From a virus: a stretch of DNA of 25,194 nt. Positions within the stretch are counted from its first letter, which is position 1; each line of letters begins with the position of its first letter. A program made the translations under genes and the position numbers. Location of the stretch: the IMG/VR virus record IMGVR_UViG_3300031566_000337, positions 1 to 25,194 of that record; one strand, 5' to 3'. The notes beneath the pieces were generated by a model. That model made no database searches. It was not told where the DNA came from and saw only the letters and a list, made by a program, of their open reading frames with translations. Shown in pieces: positions 15,060 through 22,374 of this stretch.

Positions 15060-16694
15060 TTATTGCCTCGTTCCCGCCATGAGTTCCGCCGCCGGACTGC
15101 CCGGCTGTGGGGCCTGGCTGAGTCCTTTGTTCGCTTTCCCGGCGCTTTCCGCCGCCATCATCGCCTGTTGCGCCTGCATCTGTTCCTGCCGCGCTTGGCG
15201 TTTGGCCGCGACCTCATCCTCGGTCGCCACGTCGTCAATGTTCACGCCGCCCGTCTCGGCCAAGCGCCGGATACCCCGGTCCACGTTGACGAGATCGGCG
15301 GCGTCGGGGAACAGGGGGACCATCGCACCGACCGTACTGACCCAATTCACATAACCTTTGGCCTGCTGGTTGCGCAGGGCCAGGCCGAGTTCGCCCAGGT
15401 ACTCGATGTTGAACATGCCTTGAAGTTCGTCCGGCGGATAAGGTATCCGGCCGTTCTGAATCAAGAGCCACACCGACCGCTCGATAACCGGCGTCAGAAG
15501 TTCGCTCTCGATGCGCGACACGGGCAGAGCAAGACGCCGCAAGCCTTCTCGCAACCGTTCGACCACTTCGACTGTCGTCATGCGCTGTGTCAGGTCGCTC
15601 AGGGCTGAGAAGATGTCGCGGTAAAACGCCTTGTGGATAATCTCCTGTTGCCGGTCGAGCATCTTTTCGGCAAACGGGAAGTTGCCGAGCAACGCCTGGT
15701 CGAGCGCCTTGATCTCGCCATCCTGCCCGATATAGTTCAAGGCCCCCGGCGTCACATTGACCACGCCCTCGAACGTGCCCTTGACCGTCCTGGGCGGGTT
15801 GACCCACTTGTTGCCGCACTCAATCAGGTCGCGCATCATCACCTGGAGAACCTTGACGGCGGATAGGATTTCCGTACCCTGTCCGCGCCCATACTTCTCG
15901 GATGAACTTTTCATCCAGCGAGCGACGGCGAACGGGAACCGCTCGAAGCCGCCTTCACTGACAATCGCCTTCCCCTGCACGTCCACGAAACACGATTGCC
16001 ATTGCATGTTCTTCGCGTCAGTCAACCGTGGATTCCGCTCATTGCGCGGTCCGATGAACTGGATGAACTCAAACGTCTTGGATGAGGATTCTGGTTTGTC
16101 GGCGGCCTCTTGAATCTTCTTCGATACGTTCTCGTAGCCAAACTCCTGAATCGCCTGTTTCGCCGAGAAGGTGAACGTGATGTAAATCGTGTCTACGTTC
16201 CCGTGGTTGTCCTCGCCGATCTGGTACGACGAAATGGGATAGTCCTTGTAGTTCAACCCGCCACTTGCGGAGTCCCATTCCGTGTAGAGGTTGCACGTTC
16301 CGAACACCACCAGGCCCCGCAACGACTCGTTCCACTGGAGCATGAAGTTCGACTCGAACATTTCCTCGTGGCAAATCTCCGTCGCCTGTGAGAGATAACG
16401 TCGAATCGCATCATCCGATTCCACTTGCCGATTCTTCCCCTTCAGGCCGAAGAACTCCTGGCCCGTGGGGATGAGGGCCGAGGACATGCCGGAGGCCATC
16501 TCCTGCGAATCGAGTATGGCCGTGGGGTCGTACACCTTCTGCGACTTGTCTTCTCCCGCCATCGGCATACTCGTAATACGGTTCTCGCGCGGAAAGATGA
16601 GGTCGGCCGTTTCCTGCCAGAGCGTTCGGAAAGTAGATTGCTCAGACAATTCCTTGTCACGCATTTTTACAATGTCGGAAGCCGTGTAGGCCAT
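15060..16694 (-). CDS. Head-tail connector (portal) protein, T7-type
   Basis: A 544-aa protein from ATG 16694, chosen over a longer frame (to 16748) because AAGGA lies seven bases upstream and the family begins here. Recognisable connector elements include T-F-R-T-L-W-Q-E-T-A-D-L-I-F-P near 21-35, D-S-x-x-x-A-S-G-M-S-S-A-L-I-P-T-G near 60-76, and Y-G-R-G-x-G-T-E in the middle, followed by a helical region with T-x-R-M-T-T-V-E-V. The C-terminus is Gln/Ala-rich (about 490-544), as in other members. Twelve copies would form the ring at the packaging vertex through which TerL pumps DNA. It follows TerL after a 117-bp gap that holds a strong hairpin. Confidence 0.9.
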   Translation of the reverse strand: MAYTASDIVKMRDKELSEQSTFRTLWQETADLIFPRENRITSMPMAGEDKSQKVYDPTAILDSQEMASGMSSALIPTGQEFFGLKGKNRQVESDDAIRRYLSQATEICHEEMFESNFMLQWNESLRGLVVFGTCNLYTEWDSASGGLNYKDYPISSYQIGEDNHGNVDTIYITFTFSAKQAIQEFGYENVSKKIQEAADKPESSSKTFEFIQFIGPRNERNPRLTDAKNMQWQSCFVDVQGKAIVSEGGFERFPFAVARWMKSSSEKYGRGQGTEILSAVKVLQVMMRDLIECGNKWVNPPRTVKGTFEGVVNVTPGALNYIGQDGEIKALDQALLGNFPFAEKMLDRQQEIIHKAFYRDIFSALSDLTQRMTTVEVVERLREGLRRLALPVSRIESELLTPVIERSVWLLIQNGRIPYPPDELQGMFNIEYLGELGLALRNQQAKGYVNWVSTVGAMVPLFPDAADLVNVDRGIRRLAETGGVNIDDVATEDEVAAKRQARQEQMQAQQAMMAAESAGKANKGLSQAPQPGSPAAELMAGTRQ

Positions 16695-16710
16695 GTCGTT
16701 GTCCTTGGGG

Positions 16711-16765
16711 CAACAAGAAGCGGCAGCATGAGTGGTATGGGCACCCATACTGCCGCTTCGTTGTT
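16711..16765 (-). other. Strong hairpin between terminase and portal genes
   Basis: AACAA (16712-16716) and GAAGCGGCAG (16717-16726) pair with CTGCCGCTTC (16750-16759) and TTGTT (16761-16765), with a one-base bulge at 16760. Inside, TATGGG (16736-16741) pairs with CCCATA (16744-16749), leaving a 9-base bulge on one side (16727-16735). No T-run follows in the leftward direction. A bulged long stem ahead of the portal ribosome binding site fits an RNase III-type processing or mRNA stability site. Confidence 0.6.
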
Positions 16766-16811
16766 CTTGCGTCGTCCTTCTAGGTGGCCGCCTGAAGGAC
16801 GAACCCGGTTT

Positions 16812-18482
16812 TTAGATTCTCCGGTACTCGCAAATCGCCTGGCGCGGACGTTGAACCGACCCGTAAGGCGACACCACCTGAAGCCCCTGCGCCGCCAGAT
16901 AAAAGTAATTCAGCGCATGACGGTAATGGTCGTCTTCTGGCCCGATGTACCGATACACCTGCGCTCCCGTTTTCTTGTTCGTCTCTAGTATTTTCGCCAT
17001 ACTCGCCACATGCTTTGCATATAATTCCACTTCCGGGCATCGGCGCGGAATCCTGAGCGCTCCTTCCGCCACCAGCCGATGCGTCGCGTCACAGATACCC
17101 GTTCGGTAGACTTTCACCACGCCCGTTTCGTCGTTGACGACGTTTTCAATCAAGGCGTTCTCGGTGTATTCGCACAAGAGGATGCGGTACGGCTCAGACG
17201 CCCTGAACTTTCTGGCATCGTGTTCATAGGGCCGGATGTCCACTACAGCGCTTCGAACGTTGAACGCGCGGGACAGGTCATGTACCGCCGCCCATGCCGA
17301 GTTCATCGTCACCTGATTGGCGGCACAGGGAATCCGGGCCATCCGCAAAATCTCGTACCTGTCCTTGGCCGTCCTGGTCCCGATAACGACGTGGAACTCG
17401 CGGCCGATGTCCACGCCCATCGCACACGGACCGCCGTGGTACGTCGGCATGGCTTCGGACCCGCAGCACTCGAATACCTGGCCTTGCGACAACCGGGCCT
17501 CTTTGGGGGTATGAGGCAGGCCAAGGCGCAAGTGATAGGTGTCCGAGAGATTCGGATTCTGCGGGTCGTTGAACTCTTTCAGGATGTCGGCGGGATCGTT
17601 GTAGGCACTCGACAACTGGCTCCAGTGATACCCGGCCATTTCCTTTACATCAGGTCTCTTGGCTACCCATTCTCCCGTGCCAGGCCCCGCATGGGTCGGG
17701 ACCGGCTTCCCGCATTTCGGACACGCGATGTACCCGCGCCCGTCGTCGCCCAGGCGAATACAGTCAGGGAACCGCTCATCGGCCGAGAACCGTTCACCGC
17801 AAGAACACCGGCGGAACCAATACCGCTGGTCAGATTGCTGGAACAGTTTGTCTATCCCGATCCCCTCGGCCGTGGGATTCGAGATATAGGCTTCCTCCTG
17901 AATCGCCGAGGACCGCGACCGGCCAAGACCCTTGGCAATGGCGTCCTCGTCCATCAGGTCTAATTCATCGAACACCACGCGGTTGACCTGAATCCCCCGC
18001 AACTTCGAGGCTTCCTTGTCGGACGTTCCGCCCTCGATAATCTGCGTCAACCGCGCCCCGCGAAGAAACAGGTTGGCGTCGCCCACCTTCTTCAGGCTCG
18101 TGGTATCCGTTCCCTTGCCACCCGACTTCACGAACTTCCCGATACTGACGGGATTGGCCGCAATCAAGGGACCGAACCTCGACTTGGAATACTCGCCCAC
18201 GTCGTCCGTCGTCGGAAAGAGGTAGAGGACGCCAAGAGGATACCGCCCGTAAATCATCCCGTGCAACGCCCGCAGAATCTCCAACTCCGAAAACCCGCCG
18301 CCCGTGGCCTTCATGTAACAGACCCGACGATGCCGCGAAGTCATGGGTTCCAACTGGTAGGCGTGGTGCGGATAAAGTTCGAACGTGCCGCTCTGAAGGC
18401 GTATCTGGTTAAGACACGCCCAGAACGCGGCATCGTAGGTCGCCACGGTTGCCGGTTTCACCTGTTCAGGCGTCAGGGGCAT
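16812..18482 (-). CDS. terL: Terminase large subunit (GpA-like packaging ATPase/nuclease)
   Basis: A 556-aa protein from ATG 18482, in the duplicated start sequence. The ATPase has Walker B V-V-F-D-E-L-D at 169-175. Its P-loop region is M-K-A-T-G-G-G-F-S-E at 57-66, deviating from the classical form: Phe stands where the usual Lys would be, with a Lys at 58. A zinc-finger-like insertion (C226-x-C228 and C254-x-x-C257) follows, as in GpA-type terminases. The nuclease has candidate metal ligands D358 (G-V-D-I-G), D415 (V-V-D-I-R) and D517/D518 (E-D-D-H-Y-R-H-A). It translocates and cuts the genome at the portal. It overlaps the upstream gene by 10 nt. GpA-like TerL with a T7-like portal is a mosaic arrangement. 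Confidence 0.9.
   Translation of the reverse strand: MPLTPEQVKPATVATYDAAFWACLNQIRLQSGTFELYPHHAYQLEPMTSRHRRVCYMKATGGGFSELEILRALHGMIYGRYPLGVLYLFPTTDDVGEYSKSRFGPLIAANPVSIGKFVKSGGKGTDTTSLKKVGDANLFLRGARLTQIIEGGTSDKEASKLRGIQVNRVVFDELDLMDEDAIAKGLGRSRSSAIQEEAYISNPTAEGIGIDKLFQQSDQRYWFRRCSCGERFSADERFPDCIRLGDDGRGYIACPKCGKPVPTHAGPGTGEWVAKRPDVKEMAGYHWSQLSSAYNDPADILKEFNDPQNPNLSDTYHLRLGLPHTPKEARLSQGQVFECCGSEAMPTYHGGPCAMGVDIGREFHVVIGTRTAKDRYEILRMARIPCAANQVTMNSAWAAVHDLSRAFNVRSAVVDIRPYEHDARKFRASEPYRILLCEYTENALIENVVNDETGVVKVYRTGICDATHRLVAEGALRIPRRCPEVELYAKHVASMAKILETNKKTGAQVYRYIGPEDDHYRHALNYFYLAAQGLQVVSPYGSVQRPRQAICEYRRI
18463..18482. repeat. Direct repeat copy 1, at the start of the TerL gene
   Basis: A 20-bp sequence covering the first codons of TerL. 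It recurs at 19361-19380 with a single mismatch (C/A at the ninth base). The two copies are 898 bp apart and bracket the 290-aa gene exactly. Confidence 0.8.
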
Positions 18483-19345
18483 ACTGTCGCCACTTCCTTT
18501 GCAACCTTCACGGCATAATCCTTGACCACGGTTCCGTATTCCTCCGTCCCACGAACGTGAGGATGCCACCAGTACCGTCCTATGTGCCGGCCCAGTAACG
18601 GAGCATCGGGAGTGTATTCCTTGAAGTGACCGCGAACCGAATGAAGCGGCAGCATCCTTGATTCACTTGTGAGGTCCGAAAGCCGCACCGTTCCGCGCCT
18701 CGGAACTTTGACGGTCAGCACTTTGTAGGTGATGCGATTCCGCTTCCCGCCGAACCGGTAGTTCATTTCCTTGACGGAGCGCCGGTCGTGTTCCACGTCC
18801 TCCGTACCGACGTTCTTGCAACCGAGCATGGCAAGGGCATAAACCACTACCAACATGTTGGTCGCAACCAGAGTATCGTATTCCTCCCCACGACCATGAG
18901 ATGTTTGCCGCGTTTTTTTTAAGAGGTCGCCAAAAGTGAAATCTTCACGCTCTATATCCCAGCCGACCACATGGACTAGCGCGGGTTTTGTTATATTAGA
19001 AGACACAAAAAGATACCAGGTCATCTTCGTCGAGGTTCCTCTTGTATCTTCCAAGCCAAGCACGCCACCCTTCACACCAGATTCTGAAAGCCCACCCAGG
19101 CTGTCGGCCCACTCAAACCAGGTTTTTGTATACGGCAATCTAGGAATTGGAAGTTCCGCAACCTCTTTCTCGCCCAAAGCCTTGTTGTTGAGCATCCTTT
19201 CCACGGGCGATAGATTAAAAGATGTCGTCTTGGACAACGCGTCTCTTATTGCTGCGTGAACCAATCGTGGTTCTTTCCCACCACACGCCGCGATGTTAAG
19301 GTTAAAGCCGTGATAGGCTATCCGCTCTATCAGCATTTGGCTCAT
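18473..19345 (-). CDS. Unknown protein inserted between sigma factor and TerL
   Basis: A 290-aa protein from ATG 19345, with GGAGG seven bases upstream (a TTG six bases earlier is too close to that site). The N-terminal two thirds are relatively AT-rich at DNA level (T-runs near 18912). The C-terminal part holds a conserved-looking His/Arg/Trp block: H-S-V-R-G-H at 235-240, Y-W-W-H-P-H-V-R-G at 258-266, then G-T-V-V-K-D-Y. Similar blocks occur in uncharacterised phage proteins. A hydrophobic stretch lies near 158-174. Both it and the sigma factor end in C-P-stop because each stop lies in a copy of the duplicated TerL start. Function unknown; regulation or packaging are possible by context. 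Confidence 0.7.
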   Translation of the reverse strand: MSQMLIERIAYHGFNLNIAACGGKEPRLVHAAIRDALSKTTSFNLSPVERMLNNKALGEKEVAELPIPRLPYTKTWFEWADSLGGLSESGVKGGVLGLEDTRGTSTKMTWYLFVSSNITKPALVHVVGWDIEREDFTFGDLLKKTRQTSHGRGEEYDTLVATNMLVVVYALAMLGCKNVGTEDVEHDRRSVKEMNYRFGGKRNRITYKVLTVKVPRRGTVRLSDLTSESRMLPLHSVRGHFKEYTPDAPLLGRHIGRYWWHPHVRGTEEYGTVVKDYAVKVAKEVATVCP

Positions 19346-19360
19346 CGGCAAACCTCCGCA

Positions 19361-19380
19361 TGTTCAGGAGTCAGGGGCAT
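19361..19380. repeat. Direct repeat copy 2, remnant of a TerL start
   Basis: This copy encodes, leftward, M-P-L-T-P-E, the same first six residues as TerL, then diverges and stops after 12 codons at a TGA overlapping the ATG of the 290-aa gene. It also contains the stop of the sigma factor gene. It looks like the original or duplicated TerL 5' end left behind on the far side of the inserted gene. Confidence 0.75.
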
Positions 19381-20072
19381 CGCGCCTCCATCCGTTCCCG
19401 TATCCGACCCTTGGCCCGTTCGATTACCTGAAACACCCGCGTCGTGCTGATCCCCACTGTTGCCCCAACTTGCTTCAACGTCAACCCCTGCTGAAAATGG
19501 AGCGACAGAATCAACCGAGTCCGATCTGGAGGCCCCTTCACCAACCTCTCCCATTCATCCTGGTCATCCAACCCCGGCGTCTCCCCCAAACACGAAACCC
19601 CATATGGCTCGTTCCTCGCATCCCCGTCCCGACAATCCGTGAACCGCCGACATCCCGCCAACCGACCCGCCATCATTGCCCTCCGGCTCTCGTCCCCACA
19701 CTCCGCTTTGTTCGCCCACATCCGACCCTGCCGCCCCATCACGTCCTGGCCCCGAAGTTCGTTCATCATCCGACACCACATCTTCCGATAAGCCCACGTC
19801 TTAAACTTCGCCCCATGCCCGTCTTCCCACGTCTCAATCGCCGCCAACAACCCCTCCGCCGCCATCTGCGCCATGTCACCCGCCGTCACGTCAAAACTGT
19901 GATTCATCCGCCGACGCACCTGGCCCGCCAACCCCACCGCCAGCGGATAGTAGTGCTCCCACAGCCGATTCCGGTCCTCCAACCCCCGGCCCCGACGATA
20001 CCGGCCCCATAGCCGCTCAACCTCGGCCTCGCCCATCCCGTTCAACGGAACACTAATCTCGGCGATGTTCAT
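19371..20072 (-). CDS. RNA polymerase sigma factor, FliA/WhiG-like
   Basis: A 233-aa protein from ATG 20072, overlapping the upstream stop as ATGA (an upstream TTG is unlikely). Residues about 19-107 match sigma region 2: L-W-G-R-Y, E-H-Y-Y-P-L-A, then A-A-E-G-L-L-A-A-I-E-T-W, K-F-K-T-W-A-Y and M-M-N-E-L-R, as in the FliA/WhiG group of sigma70 factors. Residues 185-227 form region 4 with a helix-turn-helix (L-T-L-K-Q-V-G-A-T-V-G-I-S-T-T-R-V-F-Q-V-I). The middle is Cys/Arg-rich and not obviously region 3. It would bind host core RNA polymerase and redirect it, presumably to late phage promoters. It lies in the packaging operon, downstream of an intrinsic terminator. Confidence 0.88.
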   Translation of the reverse strand: MNIAEISVPLNGMGEAEVERLWGRYRRGRGLEDRNRLWEHYYPLAVGLAGQVRRRMNHSFDVTAGDMAQMAAEGLLAAIETWEDGHGAKFKTWAYRKMWCRMMNELRGQDVMGRQGRMWANKAECGDESRRAMMAGRLAGCRRFTDCRDGDARNEPYGVSCLGETPGLDDQDEWERLVKGPPDRTRLILSLHFQQGLTLKQVGATVGISTTRVFQVIERAKGRIRERMEARCP

Positions 20073-20335
20073 CTGTTTGGATTGGCCCAAAACCAATCAC
20101 CGGGCTTGCCACCAGCGACCCTCTGCGCGAACCCATTGATCTCGATTCCGGCCATCCTTGTCACCACCCGCTCACCGCCACAACACGGACACCGCTCCAC
20201 GTCCGGCATCGAAAGTGCCTTATACGCGGCCTCGTCCAGCGTCACAGCCAAAACCGCGCCCCCGGCTTCCTCCGCCAACTGACGCAAATCCAAAAGCACA
20301 TTCACAAACTTTACGTGCTGCCTGTTCGACACCAT
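20069..20335 (-). CDS. Small protein with C-x-C-C zinc knuckle
   Basis: An 88-aa protein. The N-terminal 40 residues are probably helical. Residues 49-54 (C-P-C-C-G-G) form a possible half zinc site, with no second Cys pair. The C-terminal portion is Gly/Trp-containing. AAGGAG lies seven bases before the ATG at 20335. Its TGA overlaps the sigma factor ATG by 4 nt, so the two are translationally coupled. It could be a partner or regulator of the sigma factor, such as an anti-sigma, but nothing in the sequence proves that. Confidence 0.65.
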   Translation of the reverse strand: MVSNRQHVKFVNVLLDLRQLAEEAGGAVLAVTLDEAAYKALSMPDVERCPCCGGERVVTRMAGIEINGFAQRVAGGKPGDWFWANPNR

Positions 20336-20471
20336 GTGATTCTCCTTGTCTCGGCAATCTCCATCTCACGAAGCCTCCGCAATCTTGATGGTCGCGTGAC
20401 GGGTAAGGTAGGCGCGGATTTTGTCCACAGAATCCGGTCTTGTTTCTACCCAACCCACCGACCCAACGAAA

Positions 20472-20503
20472 AGGGCAACCTCCCTCGCGCGAGAGGTTGC
20501 CCT
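20472..20503 (-). terminator. Intrinsic terminator for leftward transcripts
   Basis: Arms of 11 bp, AGGGCAACCTC (20472-20482) and GAGGTTGCCCT (20493-20503), enclose a GC-rich loop that can itself pair. Read leftward, the stem is followed by CCCTTTTCG, a short T-run; rightward there is none. It lies in the 256-bp gap between the tail-anchored membrane gene and the sigma operon, which otherwise holds no convincing gene or promoter. Confidence 0.7.
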
Positions 20504-20591
20504 GAATCTTCTGATTCGCGCCCGGCCCGTCAGCCCGACGCTATCGTTGGATTTTACTCAAACCCCGTCCACTCAAGGGCCGGGGAGTGTC

Positions 20592-20816
20592 TCACTTCCA
20601 GAAATGTAATACCACCGCACAGGCCAACAGCACGATCCCGACGACGATAGTCCCAACCATGCACCCCCTGGCGGCTTTATACCAACGGCACGCCGACGTG
20701 CATGACCCCACCGCCTCGCACGCTGCCTGCCGAGCATCGGCCGCGTGCCCCGCTGCCGCCCATGCCAACTCCTGAATGTCCGCCATCGTCGCCTTCGAGT
20801 CTATTCGCTTTGCCAT
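20592..20816 (-). CDS. Small C-terminally anchored membrane protein
   Basis: A 74-aa protein from ATG 20816, with AGGAGG six bases upstream (a GTG three bases earlier is less well spaced). The N-terminal 50 residues are Ala/Cys-rich and helical. Then comes one hydrophobic helix near the C-terminus (G-T-I-V-V-G-I-V-L-L-A-C-A-V-V-L), ending H-F-W-K, so the bulk likely faces the cytoplasm. No family is recognised. A holin or another membrane accessory is possible, but no endolysin lies nearby. It is the last gene before the terminator in the TerS transcript. Confidence 0.65.
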   Translation of the reverse strand: MAKRIDSKATMADIQELAWAAAGHAADARQAACEAVGSCTSACRWYKAARGCMVGTIVVGIVLLACAVVLHFWK

Positions 20817-20917
20817 CACCTACCTCCTATCTTATAGACCAAGTTCAATAACACTACCAAAATCAGAAATATGCCGGAGCAACAGGATACGTACAAGGCC
20901 CCGGCCCCTTTGGGGGT

Positions 20918-21289
20918 TTAGGCTCCCTTGGAATTAAACAGGGGCAGCCTGTCATGCCCAGCGCCCGCCTCTCCCTCAACCCCGACCTGTTCAACGCGCA
21001 ACTCGCCAACATGAATCAGACGATGACAGTTAGGACACACGGCCATTGTGTTTCCTGACTCGTACTGTCCCCCATTACATCCGAACACTATACGATGCAC
21101 GTCACATGGCCCCGCCCACCCGCATAGAGCACACTTGTTTGACTCTAGGCCCTTGTTCTTCCTTTGTCGGTGCATACCGCATTCTCTGCGATAGAACACT
21201 CGGCCCTTATAGCGCCCCTTCTTTTCTTGCAGCCTTGTGCATCCGGGAACCACGCACGTTCCGCGAATGTAACACGACCCACTACCCAT
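20918..21289 (-). CDS. HNH endonuclease downstream of TerS
   Basis: A 123-aa protein. The core is C53-A-L-C56 with D64-V-H65-R, N80, then C85-P-N-C88-H89-x(3)-H93, the zinc-bound beta-beta-alpha metal arrangement of HNH nucleases with H65, N80 and H89 as likely catalytic or metal residues. The first 45 residues carry a further Cys/His cluster (C12, C17, C37, H40) that may bind a second zinc. The ATG overlaps the end of TerS by 8 nt. HNH proteins encoded beside terminases are known to take part in genome cutting during packaging in some phages; a homing nuclease is the alternative. Confidence 0.8.
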   Translation of the reverse strand: MGSGSCYIRGTCVVPGCTRLQEKKGRYKGRVFYRRECGMHRQRKNKGLESNKCALCGWAGPCDVHRIVFGCNGGQYESGNTMAVCPNCHRLIHVGELRVEQVGVEGEAGAGHDRLPLFNSKGA

Positions 21290-22214
21290 TGTGTGTGCCC
21301 TCGTCTGAATCGCTCGACCCTTGATCCTGCGCTACTGGCGGGGGTGCTTGCGCAACAGACTGCTCATTATCGGACCTTGCCGCCTCTGCTGCTGCCCTGG
21401 AGGCCCTGGCCTTGTCGAGCCGCTCTTGCTTGTGCAGTTCGCGCATCCGCTCGTTGTGCCGCCGCCTAAGTTGCCCTTTGCTGCACCCGCGCTTACGCCT
21501 GGCCTTGTGATCGTCTCCAATAGGCTCTACGGCTTGCGCTTGCTCGGCTTGGACCTGGACATCGAGGGCGGGCGTCGGCGCTCCTGCGCAATCCTGGCGC
21601 GTCTCTTGCGGCTGCTCAAGGCTAACATCGCCCATATCCGGCCCTACAACCGGCGCAGCCAGCATCGCTACCGGCTCGTGCTCTACGTCTATCACGGCCC
21701 CCAGCCCCGCCGCCCCCGCTTGCTCAAGTCTCACACGAGCCAGTGCATGATACTCCGCCTCTAACCGCGCGTCGTATTCCACCTTCACACGAACATCAAC
21801 GTGCAACGACTCATCGTACGCACCGCACGTCTTGCCCAAGTCCTCAAGATTTCGCGTCGCATTCGTCAAGTCCTCAGCCAACAGCGCCTTCGCAATCAAC
21901 GTCTCGTGCCCGGCCTGGACCTTAGCCACAGTGACAAGTCCATCAAACTCCAACTTCGCCGCGAATTGCTTTTCAAGGCGCTCGATCTCGGCGCGAACTA
22001 CCTGTTGACTCACCAGCGCCGATGCCGTCTTAACCGCGCTTGTCTCTTTGTATCCTGCGGCTATGGCTGATCTTGTACCATTATGATAAGTATCGGTTCC
22101 TGGCGTAGCGTAGGCTCTGATGAAGGCAGCGCGCCGTTGATTGGCTCGGTAGGTTGCGGGTTTATCTGCTGGCGGTTTTTGGATAGTTGCTGCGCTGGAG
22201 TTGGCTGCTGTCAC
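21282..22214 (-). CDS. terS: Terminase small subunit with long basic C-terminal extension
   Basis: A 310-aa protein, GTG start at 22214 with a weak GGA site; no suitable ATG exists nearby. Residues 26-85 fit the DNA-binding domain of the terminase small subunit family (R-R-A-A-F-I-R-A-Y, A-I-A-A-G-Y-K-E-T-S-A, V-V-R-A-E-I-E-R-L-E-K). It would recognise the packaging site and recruit TerL. Most members are 150-200 aa. Here an additional Ala/Gln/Pro-rich tail follows, including a strongly basic helix at about 236-271 (K-A-R-R-K-R-G-C-S-K-G-Q-L-R-R-R). TerL lies 2.8 kb downstream rather than adjacent. A sigma70-like promoter sits about 75 bases upstream. Confidence 0.8.
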   Translation of the reverse strand: MTAANSSAATIQKPPADKPATYRANQRRAAFIRAYATPGTDTYHNGTRSAIAAGYKETSAVKTASALVSQQVVRAEIERLEKQFAAKLEFDGLVTVAKVQAGHETLIAKALLAEDLTNATRNLEDLGKTCGAYDESLHVDVRVKVEYDARLEAEYHALARVRLEQAGAAGLGAVIDVEHEPVAMLAAPVVGPDMGDVSLEQPQETRQDCAGAPTPALDVQVQAEQAQAVEPIGDDHKARRKRGCSKGQLRRRHNERMRELHKQERLDKARASRAAAEAARSDNEQSVAQAPPPVAQDQGSSDSDEGTHNG

Positions 22215-22289
22215 TGCTTCGTTCCGTTTCTCAGTACCATCGTCACAAAGCGCCTCCGATTTTCAGTAGTCGTTAGAATTATTTGTCAG

Positions 22290-22318
22290 ATTATGGGAAC
22301 GGGCTTGTGCGGTGTCAA
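22290..22318 (-). promoter_or_regulatory. Sigma70-type promoter for the TerS transcript
   Basis: On the minus strand, TTGACA (22318-22313) and CATAAT (22295-22290) are spaced by 17 bp: a perfect -35 and one mismatch in -10. Transcription would start near 22283, giving a leader of about 70 bases before the TerS GTG. It suggests recognition by the ordinary host sigma factor. Confidence 0.7.
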
Positions 22319-22374
22319 GTCTATTCCGTTCACGTTTGCGCTGGATTTTTCTAACCCTTGTGCCGATAATACCA

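Noticed and set aside
20336-20470. Possible 32-33 codon minus-strand frame and a late promoter before the 88-aa gene
   Set aside because: The frame starts at GTG without a ribosome binding site. The best -35 candidate (TGGACA) has no matching -10, so neither is supported.
20880-20917. GC-rich CCCC/GGGG palindromes after the downstream HNH gene
   Set aside because: Short stems with ambiguous pairing and no T-run in the leftward direction.
22342-22370. Rightward promoter for the HNH gene (GATAAT at 22365)
   Set aside because: The -10 is reasonable but the -35 position (TGGATT) matches only three of six bases.
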